Shown here: piece after piece, positions 8,941 to 17,275 of the stretch | How positions within the stretch are numbered: position 1 is the first letter of the stretch | Layout: each line of letters begins with the position of its first letter | Assembly (NCBI GenBank): GCA_011050615.1 | Contig: DRFJ01000051.1 | Span: 82,590 to 146,589, forward strand | Direction of reading: 5' to 3' | Length of the DNA stretch: 64,000 nt | Source: Bacteroidota bacterium | Lineage (GTDB): Bacteria; Bacteroidota; Bacteroidia; Bacteroidales; VadinHA17 | The notes under the pieces: model-generated | Told to the model about the DNA's origin: nothing | The model's input: only the letters and a program-made list of their open reading frames with translations | The model's database searches: none | Position numbers and translations under genes: made by a program

Positions 8941-9678
8941 ATGGATCTGAAATCAGCTATAAATATTATTCTGAGGGATCTTAAGGAAGCCGGTGATTTG
9001 ATAGACGACCTCCGGAACAGGCCTGAATTTCCGGAGCTCCAGATTGAGCTTGCCAGGTCAAAATGCAGGAGCGCTGAAGAATTATTAAAGATTATTGGTG
9101 AAATAGTTACCGGGGCCGCGCATGAGGAAAATATTGCTGCTGACAAAGAATTGTTTACCGAGAGCCCCGAAACTGATGTCCGGACGAAGCTAGTTGATAA
9201 TGATATTCTGGATCTGGAAGAGGACCCGGGGGAAATAAAAATAAATAAGGTTGGCAATACGGAGCCCTCATCAGTGGAGACCCCGCAGGAAGGTATAGAT
9301 CTGAGAGACGGACAAGAAGAAAAAGTTACACATGCTGATGCAAAGAAAGGTAATAAGATAGTTGCAGATAAATTTGCTCACCTTGCCAGCCGGATAAATG
9401 AAAAGGTGGGCGACAGTAAAAAAACCGCGGGAATGGCACGCAGCCTGCCGGTAACTGATCTTAACAGGGCAATAGGAATTAATGACAGGTTCTATTATAT
9501 AAGGGAGCTTTTTAACGGACGCGAAGACTCGTTCAGGGAAACAATCAATAAGCTTAACAATGCTGCAACAAAGGAAGAGGCTACAGCCATCCTCGGTGAA
9601 ACAGTAAAAGGCATGGCAGATTCGGAACCGGCGCATCAGTTGCTTGAACTGGTTGAAAGAAAACTATCAGTTAAATAA
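8941..9678 (+). CDS. Conserved hypothetical protein of Bacteroidota, two short domains with a charged linker
   Basis: I do not recognise a function. The protein (245 aa from ATG 8941) has an N-terminal helical region (about 1-50, MDLKSAINIILRDLKEAGDL...), an acidic and lysine-rich low-complexity linker (about 55-150), and a C-terminal helical region (about 155-245) with DLNRAIGINDRFYYIRELF, a pattern I recall from uncharacterised proteins in other Bacteroidota. No signal peptide or transmembrane segment is seen. It sits between tdk and rsmI and ends 1 bp before the rsmI start, so the two are very likely one operon. An earlier TTG at 8917 is possible but disfavoured by the promoter position. 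Confidence 0.75.
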   Translation: MDLKSAINIILRDLKEAGDLIDDLRNRPEFPELQIELARSKCRSAEELLKIIGEIVTGAAHEENIAADKELFTESPETDVRTKLVDNDILDLEEDPGEIKINKVGNTEPSSVETPQEGIDLRDGQEEKVTHADAKKGNKIVADKFAHLASRINEKVGDSKKTAGMARSLPVTDLNRAIGINDRFYYIRELFNGREDSFRETINKLNNAATKEEATAILGETVKGMADSEPAHQLLELVERKLSVK

Positions 9679-9679
9679 A

Positions 9680-10348
9680 ATGAGCCGCCTGTATATTATC
9701 CCCACTCCCATAGGAAACCTGAAGGATATTACTCTCCGGGCGCTTGAAATACTTAAAGATGCTGATCTTGTCCTGGCTGAAGATACCCGCAAATCAGGTA
9801 TACTGATGAAGCATTTTAATATAGACACTCCCCTTGTCTCACACCACAAATTCAATGAGCACAGGGAAGCGGAGAAGATATGCAGGCAGATAACATCCGG
9901 AAAAAACATAGCCCTTGTTACCGATGCGGGAACCCCGGGCATATCTGACCCGGGCTTTTTACTGGTAAGGACATGCATTGAAAATAATATTGATGTGGAG
10001 ACCCTTCCCGGGGCCACAGCTTTTATTCCTGCTCTTGTAAATTCGGGCCTCCCCTGCGACAGGTTCTGTTTCGAAGGCTTCCTGCCCCAGAAAAAAGGCA
10101 GGCTTAAAAGGATAAAAAGCCTGGAGAACGAAGAGAGGACAATGGTCTTCTACGAATCGCCCTACAGGATAGCCAAACTTATTGAACAGCTTATTGTTGC
10201 TTTCGGTGGTGAAAGAAAGGCCTCCCTGTCAAGGGAACTGACAAAAATACACGAGGAGAATCTCAGGGGAAGCCTGGAGGAAATTGCAGGAAGGTTAAAA
10301 GAGACACAGACCAGGGGGGAATATGTGCTGGTTGTAGCGGGTGTTTGA
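9680..10348 (+). CDS. rsmI: 16S rRNA (cytidine-1402-2'-O)-methyltransferase
   Basis: Tetrapyrrole-methylase-fold enzyme that 2'-O-methylates C1402 in the decoding centre of 16S rRNA. Family motifs are LYIIPTPIGNLKDIT at the N-terminus, LVLAEDTRKS, ALVTDAGTPGISDPG (SAM site) and LPGATAFIPALVNSGL. The start at ATG 9680 is preferred to the upstream TTG at 9644 because it places the conserved SRLYIIPTPIGNL at the N-terminus and follows the stop of the upstream gene by 1 bp. Length 222 aa fits the family. Confidence 0.95.
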   Translation: MSRLYIIPTPIGNLKDITLRALEILKDADLVLAEDTRKSGILMKHFNIDTPLVSHHKFNEHREAEKICRQITSGKNIALVTDAGTPGISDPGFLLVRTCIENNIDVETLPGATAFIPALVNSGLPCDRFCFEGFLPQKKGRLKRIKSLENEERTMVFYESPYRIAKLIEQLIVAFGGERKASLSRELTKIHEENLRGSLEEIAGRLKETQTRGEYVLVVAGV

Positions 10349-10388
10349 AAACTTTTGGCAGGATAATCGTTATTATATAAAAAGCTAT

Positions 10389-13058
10389 ATGAAAAAATTC
10401 CTGATTACATTATATATTTTATCACTTACCGTTCTATGTTCCGAAGCCCAGAGTCTGAAAGGCATCATCAGTGATACCGGTGGAGATCCGGTAAGGTATG
10501 CCACGGTATATGTGAATGAACTGAAGCATGGTACCACTTCAAATGCAAGGGGAGAATATGAAATAAAACTTAAGCCGGGAGAATATACAATATTTTATCA
10601 GAGCCTGGGTTTCTCGCCTGAGGTCAGGAATATAAGCGTGGGAGAGTCAGATAAAAATCTTGACATCACCCTTAGCATACAATATTACCAGATACCAGAG
10701 GTCAGGGTCACTGCCACAGGTGAAGACCCTGCCTACGGGATAATGAGGAAGGCCATAGGTATGGCCCCCTACCACCTTAACAGGGTAAAACATTACGAGG
10801 CCGAAGTGTACATCAAAGGTGGCGTTGTGGTTAATAAGATCCCGAGGATAGTTACCAGGAATATAAATATAGATGACCTGGATATTAAAGAAGGCGACAG
10901 TTATCTAATTGAATCGATAAACAGGATAGAATATGATGCCCCTGATATATACAGGCAGACTGTCATTGCCCAGCACAGCACCTTCCCCGACTCAAGGGAA
11001 ACTGATATTTCTCCCCTTGACGTGGTTAAGGCAAGTTTTTACCAGCCCGTACTGGCCGATATAGCTGTCAGCCCGCTATCTCCAAACGCCATGTCGCACT
11101 ACAGGTTCAGTTATGAAGGGTCAACACCCCAGGGCAAGTATATTGTAAATAAAATAAAGGTAACACCAAAAAGAAAAAGCCAGCAGGTATTTGAGGGAAC
11201 TATTTATATTATTGAAGACCTCTGGTGTATTCACAGCCTTGACCTGACAAATGAAAACCTGGCAGGTTCAATTGAAATAAAACAGGTATATACCCCGGTG
11301 CAGGATGATATCTGGATGCCTGTAAGCCACAGTTTTGATGTCAAAGTATCCATTGTGGGTGTTGATGCTGACGGTACCTACGGTTCCTCTGTTACCTATA
11401 ACAGAGTGGAGCCAAACAATGATCTTCCAAGACCTGCCGAGCTGGCACTCAATCCCACAGCCGAACAGGTACTTCTTGAAGAGCAACGCGAGGCATCAAA
11501 AACACAGCAGAAAATTGAGGAGATACTTCAGAAGGATGAGCTCAGCAACAGGGACATGTCAAGACTCTCAAGGCTTATGGAAAAGGAAGCTGAAAAATCG
11601 GACCCCGGGAAAGAAGATCTGGAGATAAAAAAAACAACAAGCTATACAATAGAAGAAGATGCGGTTAAAAAAAGCCGTGAATACTGGGCAGAAGTTCGTC
11701 CCATACCCCTCTCTGAAGAAGAGCGTAGAAGCATCAGGCTTAATGACAGCCTCAACATGAAAGAGGGTCTTCGGGAAGGTGGAAGCAGTCAGGACAGCAC
11801 CGGTAATGAAGAAGACGTGAAAAGTAAAAGCAGGTTCGCCACGGCCATGAAAAACATCTTTCTTGGTGAAACATGGTACAGTGAAAACAGAAACAACCGC
11901 TACACTTTAGGAGGCCTGGTTGATCCGGGTAACTTTGGTTTCAACAGCGTTGACGGATTTAAGTACGGAATAGATTTCGATTATTATCATTCATCTGATT
12001 CGGGTATTACCGTTTCCCTGAGTCCTGAACTTGGATGGGATTTTGCGAAGGAAAGCATTAACTGGAGCCTCAGCGGTATGATAACTTACGATCACATGCA
12101 CCTGTCGCGTTTAATTTTCTGGATGGGTATGGGCAGCAGGGATTTTACGAACTCAGCAGGGATAAGCCCCTTTGTAAACATGGTGTCATCGCTGTTTTAC
12201 AAGGATAATCATATGAGGTTGTATGACAGCAGGTACCTGACGGTTAGCCAGCGCAGCGAATATTTTAACGGCTTTTACATTGAATTCAGGTATGCCTATG
12301 ATGACCGCCGCCTGCTGGATAATAATTCCAACTTTTCACTTTTCAGGAAGGAGGAAGATTACACTGAAAACATACCTCTTAACGATTATACCGGTGCACC
12401 GGGGGATATGGAAGCAAATTATCTGCTTGCCAACCATGTGCATCACCAGTTCAGAACTGTGGTGTCTTATATACCAAGGCAGCGCTACCGGATTAACAAC
12501 GGGAAAAAATCTTCAGCCGGCTCTGATTATCCCACTTTTAAGATATATTATGATCACGGCATAAACATTACGAATGGCAATGAATATAATCATTTTGACC
12601 ATATACAGTTTGAAGCAAACCAGAGCAATTCAACCGGCGCTTTCAGTGAATACTCATGGCGGTTCAGGGCAGGCTGGTACCTGAAGAATGATAAGCTGCC
12701 CTTCCAGGATTTCAAGCATTTTAATATACAATCGCTGCCCCTCCTCATCCGCAATCACCAGGATGTATTTATGCTTCCCCGTTATTACAGCCTGGCTACC
12801 CCGGAATACTATGTTGAAGCTCACTTCAGATATACCACACCCTACCTGCTTGTCAAACTCCTCCCCTTTCTCAGTAACAGTCTTATGAGGGAAAATTTAA
12901 GCCTTGCTTACATGTACAGTCCTCATACGGGAAATTATTACGAACTCGGTTATGGATTGAGTGAAGTATTCCTCCTGGGTAAAATAGGTGTTTTCGTTGG
13001 TTTCGAGGACCTGAATTACAGGTCAGCAAGTCTGAGGTTTACCATTATTTTGCAATAG
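10389..13058 (+). CDS. DUF5686 family outer-membrane protein with carboxypeptidase-like regulatory domain
   Basis: Large secreted/outer-membrane protein. A signal peptide (MKKFLITLYILSLTVLCSEAQ) opens at ATG 10389; the 16 codons before it are out of character, so this start is used. Residues about 20-110 form a CarboxypepD_reg-like beta-sandwich (LKGIISDTGGDPVRYATVYV...). The rest matches the DUF5686 pattern seen widely in Bacteroidota, with a charged, coiled segment around residues 365-490 and a C-terminal region of amphipathic strands ending in LRFTIILQ, as in a barrel. Function is unknown; a structural or transport role in the outer membrane is inferred. Its 3' end overlaps the convergent rmuC by 14 bp. 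Confidence 0.82.
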   Translation: MKKFLITLYILSLTVLCSEAQSLKGIISDTGGDPVRYATVYVNELKHGTTSNARGEYEIKLKPGEYTIFYQSLGFSPEVRNISVGESDKNLDITLSIQYYQIPEVRVTATGEDPAYGIMRKAIGMAPYHLNRVKHYEAEVYIKGGVVVNKIPRIVTRNINIDDLDIKEGDSYLIESINRIEYDAPDIYRQTVIAQHSTFPDSRETDISPLDVVKASFYQPVLADIAVSPLSPNAMSHYRFSYEGSTPQGKYIVNKIKVTPKRKSQQVFEGTIYIIEDLWCIHSLDLTNENLAGSIEIKQVYTPVQDDIWMPVSHSFDVKVSIVGVDADGTYGSSVTYNRVEPNNDLPRPAELALNPTAEQVLLEEQREASKTQQKIEEILQKDELSNRDMSRLSRLMEKEAEKSDPGKEDLEIKKTTSYTIEEDAVKKSREYWAEVRPIPLSEEERRSIRLNDSLNMKEGLREGGSSQDSTGNEEDVKSKSRFATAMKNIFLGETWYSENRNNRYTLGGLVDPGNFGFNSVDGFKYGIDFDYYHSSDSGITVSLSPELGWDFAKESINWSLSGMITYDHMHLSRLIFWMGMGSRDFTNSAGISPFVNMVSSLFYKDNHMRLYDSRYLTVSQRSEYFNGFYIEFRYAYDDRRLLDNNSNFSLFRKEEDYTENIPLNDYTGAPGDMEANYLLANHVHHQFRTVVSYIPRQRYRINNGKKSSAGSDYPTFKIYYDHGINITNGNEYNHFDHIQFEANQSNSTGAFSEYSWRFRAGWYLKNDKLPFQDFKHFNIQSLPLLIRNHQDVFMLPRYYSLATPEYYVEAHFRYTTPYLLVKLLPFLSNSLMRENLSLAYMYSPHTGNYYELGYGLSEVFLLGKIGVFVGFEDLNYRSASLRFTIILQ

Positions 13059-14346
13059 GCCCTTCACCGATCTCGTCATCCCTGAATGAATCGGGCATCT
13101 CTTTCCTGGCTTTAATCCCAAGCTCTTTCAGATTACCTACCCTGTTAATAAGGTTACCCCTGCCTGTTAGCTTAATTACGGTCTCGTCATATTGCTTTTG
13201 TGTTTCATTCAGCTTTCTGCCCAGTTTCTCCAGTCTTTCAAGAAGAAGAACAAAATCATCATAAAGTGCTCCCCCCTGTCTTGCAATTTCAATGACATTT
13301 CTGCTCTGGTATTCCTGTTTCCATATGCTTTCCACCATTTTAAGTGCTGCAATAAGGTTTGTCGGGCTCATCAGGAGGACCCTTTTTTCATATGAGTCGG
13401 ACCATAGTCTGTTATCAGCCTGCAGTGCAAGGAAATATGCAGGCTCCACCGGCATAAACATCATTACGAAGTCAACCGTATCAAGTTTATATTCATCCTG
13501 GTAATCCTTTGCTGCCAGCTTATTCAGATGTGTCCTTACTGATTGCAGGTGAGCTTTTATACCCTGATCCTTTTCTGCATCCGTTTCAGCATTTACATAT
13601 TGCTCATATCCAATCAGGGATACCTTCGAATCAATAATGATACTGCGGTTACCCGGATATTTTACAATTATGTCAGGCTGTAACCTTCCTCCTCCACCGG
13701 AGGTATATGATTCCTGCACGAAAAATTCCCTGTCTTTCACAAGACCCGATTTCTCAAGAATGCTTTCCAGTATCATCTCTCCCCAGTTACCCCTTGCCTT
13801 TGAATCTCCCTTCAGGGCCCTGGTAAGTGCGTTAGCCTCATCACTGATGCGGGTATTTAGTTTTTCCAGCTCTGCAATTTTTGTCATCAGGGAAGCACGG
13901 TCTTTGCTGCTTTCGAGCCTGGTCCTTTCAACTTTCTCCCTGAAATCTTTCAGATTTTCATTGAAGGGTTTCAGTATAGTATCAAGTCTTTCAGCATTCT
14001 CCCTGGTAAATCTCCTGCTTTTCTCCTCCATTATCTCATCAGCCAGCAGCCTGAATTCCTTTTTCATTCTTTCCTGAATCTCCTCAAGCTCCCTTTTCTG
14101 GCCTTCCAGCCTCTCCCCCAGGGCTTGAATATTGGCATCCCTGGATGCAACCATGGCGGTCAGCTTTCGTATCTCACCCTCTTTTTCCCCTACTTCGGCC
14201 CTGTACTCAGCTATTGTATTCCTGAGGTCGCTTATATGGACCTCGCCGGCAGAACGTACAGCTTTTCTCCGGAGCAGCTGTATAATGATCACCAGTAATA
14301 TTCCTGCCGCCAGTCCTGTCAGAAAAAAGGTACCAGTCTCAAGCAT
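13045..14346 (-). CDS. rmuC: RmuC-family DNA recombination protein
   Basis: RmuC proteins limit inversions and are thought to act as nuclease-like factors at DNA ends. An N-terminal membrane anchor (TGLAAGILLVIIIQLL, about 9-24) is followed by a long coiled coil (about 35-185) and the RmuC domain (about 185-400) with ARGNWGEMILESILEKSGL, KYPGNRSIIIDSKVSL and DFVMMFMPVEPAY. Length 433 aa is typical. Convergent 14-bp overlap with the DUF5686 gene; upstream of it lies dnaB in the same direction 27 bp away, so co-transcription with dnaB is likely. Confidence 0.92.
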   Translation of the reverse strand: MLETGTFFLTGLAAGILLVIIIQLLRRKAVRSAGEVHISDLRNTIAEYRAEVGEKEGEIRKLTAMVASRDANIQALGERLEGQKRELEEIQERMKKEFRLLADEIMEEKSRRFTRENAERLDTILKPFNENLKDFREKVERTRLESSKDRASLMTKIAELEKLNTRISDEANALTRALKGDSKARGNWGEMILESILEKSGLVKDREFFVQESYTSGGGGRLQPDIIVKYPGNRSIIIDSKVSLIGYEQYVNAETDAEKDQGIKAHLQSVRTHLNKLAAKDYQDEYKLDTVDFVMMFMPVEPAYFLALQADNRLWSDSYEKRVLLMSPTNLIAALKMVESIWKQEYQSRNVIEIARQGGALYDDFVLLLERLEKLGRKLNETQKQYDETVIKLTGRGNLINRVGNLKELGIKARKEMPDSFRDDEIGEGPIAK

Positions 14347-14373
14347 ATTGTAAATATTTTAGATTCATAGTGC

Positions 14374-15885
14374 TTATATCCGTTCATCGTCAGATCCATT
14401 TTCAGTACTCAGCGAGTTACCGTCATAGGGTAGGTCATTATTCATTTTTGAGCTCACGGTGAATGACTCCGAGATGTTCTGTGATGCTATTGCGCCATAA
14501 TCGAGATCCTCAACATCAATAAACTGAGCTCTTTCCTCCCTGAATCTGAGCAGCACATCGTCAACAGGTCCGTTTCTGTTTTTAGCCAGGATTATTTCAG
14601 CTATACCTTTTGAGGACATTTCATTATCCAGTGTTGTGAATCCGTATTTTTCGGGTCTGTGTATGAAGAGTACCATATCAGCATCCTGTTCAATTGCTCC
14701 TGATTCCCTCAGGTCAGACAACTGCGGCCTCTTGTTTCCGCCTCTGACTTCCACTGACCGGTTAAGCTGGCTGAGTGCCACAATGGGTACATTCAGTTCC
14801 TTTGAAATACTTTTAAGTGCCCTGGAGATGCTTGACACCTCCTGTTCACGGCTGCCGGCATCCCTGGGACCGGACATCAGCTGGAGGTAATCCACTATAG
14901 CTATATCAAGCTTATGCTGGGCCGACAGGCGTCTGCATTTTGCCCTCAGTTCAAAAACCGATATGGCAGGTGTATCATCGATATAGATACTTGCATCTTC
15001 AAGAGTTTTTATTTTGGTCTCGAGTTGTTTCCATTCATCTTCCTTCAGCCGTCCGTTTTTAATCCTGTTTGACGGCAGTTCTGTCTCAGCCACTATGAGA
15101 CGGTTAACCAGCTGCACGGCCGACATCTCAAGAGAAAAGATTGCAACTGATTTCTTATGGTCAACTGCCATATTCCTGGCCATAGACAGGGCAAAAGCTG
15201 TTTTACCCATTGATGGTCTGGCAGCCACTATAATAAGGTCTGATTTCTGCCATCCTGATGTAAGCCTGTCAAGCTTTGTGAAGCCTGAGGGCACACCAAT
15301 AAGGGCATCCTCCCTTTTACTTGCCTCTTCTATTTCATGGATGGCCTCCTTAAGCACCACGTTCAGCGGTGAAACCTCTCTCTTTATATTTCCTTCAGCA
15401 ATCTGGAAAAGCTCATTCTCTGAATAATCAAGGAGTTCATTTATATCGTTTGAGTCATCAAAAGCGCGTCCCTGTATCTCTGAGGTAACTCTTATCAGTT
15501 CCCTCTGAATGAATTTCTGTGCCACAATCTTAGCATGAAACTCTACATGAGCCGCTGACACTACCTTCGATGTAAGCTGTGTAAGATAAACAGGGCCGCC
15601 TATATTGTCAAGTTCATCCTCCGACCTCAATTCTTCCGTAACTGTGTAAAGATCGACAGGTAATTCCCTCTGGTTAAGTGACAGTATGGCTTCATAGATT
15701 TTCTGGTGAACATCTTTGTAAAAGCTCTCAGGTTTCAAAATGTCAAGCACCGTTATTATTGCTTCCTTTTCAAGCATTATCGCTCCCAGAACAGCTTCCT
15801 CCATATCTATAGCCTGGGGAGGTACCCTGCCCATATCAGGGAAAGAGTCAGACACAGGTCTTGTCTTGGTTTTTTTGTCAGCCAT
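14374..15885 (-). CDS. dnaB: Replicative DNA helicase DnaB
   Basis: Hexameric 5'-3' helicase of the replication fork. The N-terminal primase-interacting domain starts near residue 15 (RVPPQAIDMEEAVLGAIML). The RecA-like C-terminal domain has Walker A AARPSMGKTAFAL near 225, Walker B-type LDIAIVDYLQLMSG, ALSQLNRSVE and the final RNGPVDDVLLRF motif. Length 503 aa is normal; no intein. A -7 promoter element lies about 60 bp upstream and the gene is divergent from ispE. Confidence 0.97.
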   Translation of the reverse strand: MADKKTKTRPVSDSFPDMGRVPPQAIDMEEAVLGAIMLEKEAIITVLDILKPESFYKDVHQKIYEAILSLNQRELPVDLYTVTEELRSEDELDNIGGPVYLTQLTSKVVSAAHVEFHAKIVAQKFIQRELIRVTSEIQGRAFDDSNDINELLDYSENELFQIAEGNIKREVSPLNVVLKEAIHEIEEASKREDALIGVPSGFTKLDRLTSGWQKSDLIIVAARPSMGKTAFALSMARNMAVDHKKSVAIFSLEMSAVQLVNRLIVAETELPSNRIKNGRLKEDEWKQLETKIKTLEDASIYIDDTPAISVFELRAKCRRLSAQHKLDIAIVDYLQLMSGPRDAGSREQEVSSISRALKSISKELNVPIVALSQLNRSVEVRGGNKRPQLSDLRESGAIEQDADMVLFIHRPEKYGFTTLDNEMSSKGIAEIILAKNRNGPVDDVLLRFREERAQFIDVEDLDYGAIASQNISESFTVSSKMNNDLPYDGNSLSTENGSDDERI

Positions 15886-15943
15886 AAATCGCTGTTTAGC
15901 TATTAGTTATAACTTATTCATAAATGTTGGTCACAAACCTGAC

Positions 15944-15951
15944 CAAAGTTA
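15944..15951 (-). promoter_or_regulatory. -7 promoter element for dnaB
   Basis: Minus-strand TAACTTTG, a TAnnTTTG match, about 60 bp upstream of the dnaB start. No clear -33 partner. Confidence 0.55.
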
Positions 15952-16097
15952 GAAAATAGTAACCGTTAGCCCAGCCGCCCCGGATAAATATTACAAACAT
16001 TTTATGTTGATATCTTGTTGATAGGTTTGCCGGCTCTAAGGCCAGACTGTCAGGCAAATATTTTTTTGTAATTTGCATTCAAATCAGGTACAAAATT

Positions 16098-16916
16098 ATG
16101 ACTCTTTTCCCGAATGCAAAGATCAACATAGGATTATACGTAAGAGCCAAAAGGGATGATGGCTATCATAATATTGAATCCTTGTTTTATCCCCTGGGAT
16201 TGAAGGATGCCCTTGAATTCGTAGTACAGGAGGCGGAGGGAAAACCTGATGAGTTAAAAATCACCGGCTTTGAAAGCGATTGCATGATGCAAGAGAACCT
16301 GGTAATGAAGGCTCTTACTCTCATGAGGAAAACATTCAGCATCCCTCCTCTCAGGATTCACCTGCACAAAGCTATACCACCCGGTTCAGGTCTGGGAGGA
16401 GGATCATCAGATGCAGCATTTATGCTCAGGTACCTTAACAGGTATTTCAAACTTGGAATTAATGATGAAGGGCTGGCTGATATGGCTTTACAGATCGGGA
16501 GTGACTGCGCTTTCTTTATCCGGAACAAACCATCATTTATAAGCGGAAGAGGTGAACTGATTAAGGAGAGCACTTTGAAACTTGACGGCAAATACTTACT
16601 GCTTGTTTATCCCGGTATTCATATTAATACAGGAGATGCTTACAGGATGGTCAAACCACGTGACCCCGGGATCAGCCTTGAAGAAAAAATTAACCTGCCT
16701 CTTGCTGCATGGAAAAATAATATAAGGAATGACTTCCAGGATGTCATAATAAAAGTACATCCGCTTATTGGTGAGATTATTGAGAGAATCTATGACTATG
16801 GAGCCTTATATTGCTCAATGAGCGGCAGTGGTTCGGCTGTGTTCGGTATTTTTGACAGCTTGCCGGTTAACTACGATCAGGGATATGGTCACTGGACATG
16901 GAAGGGGAAGCTCTGA
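16098..16916 (+). CDS. ispE: 4-diphosphocytidyl-2-C-methyl-D-erythritol kinase
   Basis: GHMP kinase of the non-mevalonate isoprenoid pathway; phosphorylates CDP-methylerythritol at the 2-hydroxyl. The family motifs are FPNAKINIGLYV at the N-terminus, the ATP-binding glycine loop PPGSGLGGGSSDAAFML (about 92-108), IGSDCAFFI and the C-terminal MSGSGSAVFGIF. Length 272 aa is normal. Divergent from dnaB and convergent with the biotin carrier gene 3 bp downstream. Confidence 0.96.
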   Translation: MTLFPNAKINIGLYVRAKRDDGYHNIESLFYPLGLKDALEFVVQEAEGKPDELKITGFESDCMMQENLVMKALTLMRKTFSIPPLRIHLHKAIPPGSGLGGGSSDAAFMLRYLNRYFKLGINDEGLADMALQIGSDCAFFIRNKPSFISGRGELIKESTLKLDGKYLLLVYPGIHINTGDAYRMVKPRDPGISLEEKINLPLAAWKNNIRNDFQDVIIKVHPLIGEIIERIYDYGALYCSMSGSGSAVFGIFDSLPVNYDQGYGHWTWKGKL

Positions 16917-16919
16917 ATA

Positions 16920-17255
16920 TCATTCAGGCTTGAATTCAATTAGTAGCTTTCCCTTTGGGACCACCTCATTTGTTTTTATATCAACCTGCTTTACCCGTCC
17001 GTTAAGAGGGCTTTTTATCCTGTTTTTCATTTTCATTGCCTCCAGTACAAGCACTTCGTCACCCTTTCTTACCCTGTCACCTTCCTTAACCATTATTTCA
17101 ATAATTGTTCCGGGGATAAAGCTGAGCAACCTGAATTTGTCAGATGGCTTATAAGGTATCCTGTTTTTAAACTTCTTGCTCAGCCTTGTAGTGTACTCTG
17201 AATAATTAATATTAAGTTTCTCCAGCCTCTTGTCTTTTTTTTCCATTTTATGCAC
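16920..17255 (-). CDS. Biotin carboxyl carrier protein (acyl-CoA carboxylase/decarboxylase subunit)
   Basis: Short carrier (111 aa) with a biotinyl-lipoyl domain in its C-terminal 75 residues. The biotinylated lysine sits in VLEAMKMKNRI (EAMKM), followed by the mirror-strand SPLNGRVKQV. The N-terminal 35 residues are basic and charged without the long Pro/Ala linker of larger carriers. It follows the carboxyltransferase gene by 20 bp and must act with it: the carrier shuttles CO2 on biotin. Start at 17255 (MHKMEKK) or 17246 are both possible. Confidence 0.92.
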   Translation of the reverse strand: MHKMEKKDKRLEKLNINYSEYTTRLSKKFKNRIPYKPSDKFRLLSFIPGTIIEIMVKEGDRVRKGDEVLVLEAMKMKNRIKSPLNGRVKQVDIKTNEVVPKGKLLIEFKPE

Positions 17256-17275
17256 CAGGTATTAAAAAGTATGTG

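Noticed and set aside
13637..14077. Plus-strand frame of 146 codons inside rmuC
   Set aside because: Ser/Leu-rich antisense shadow of the rmuC coiled coil.
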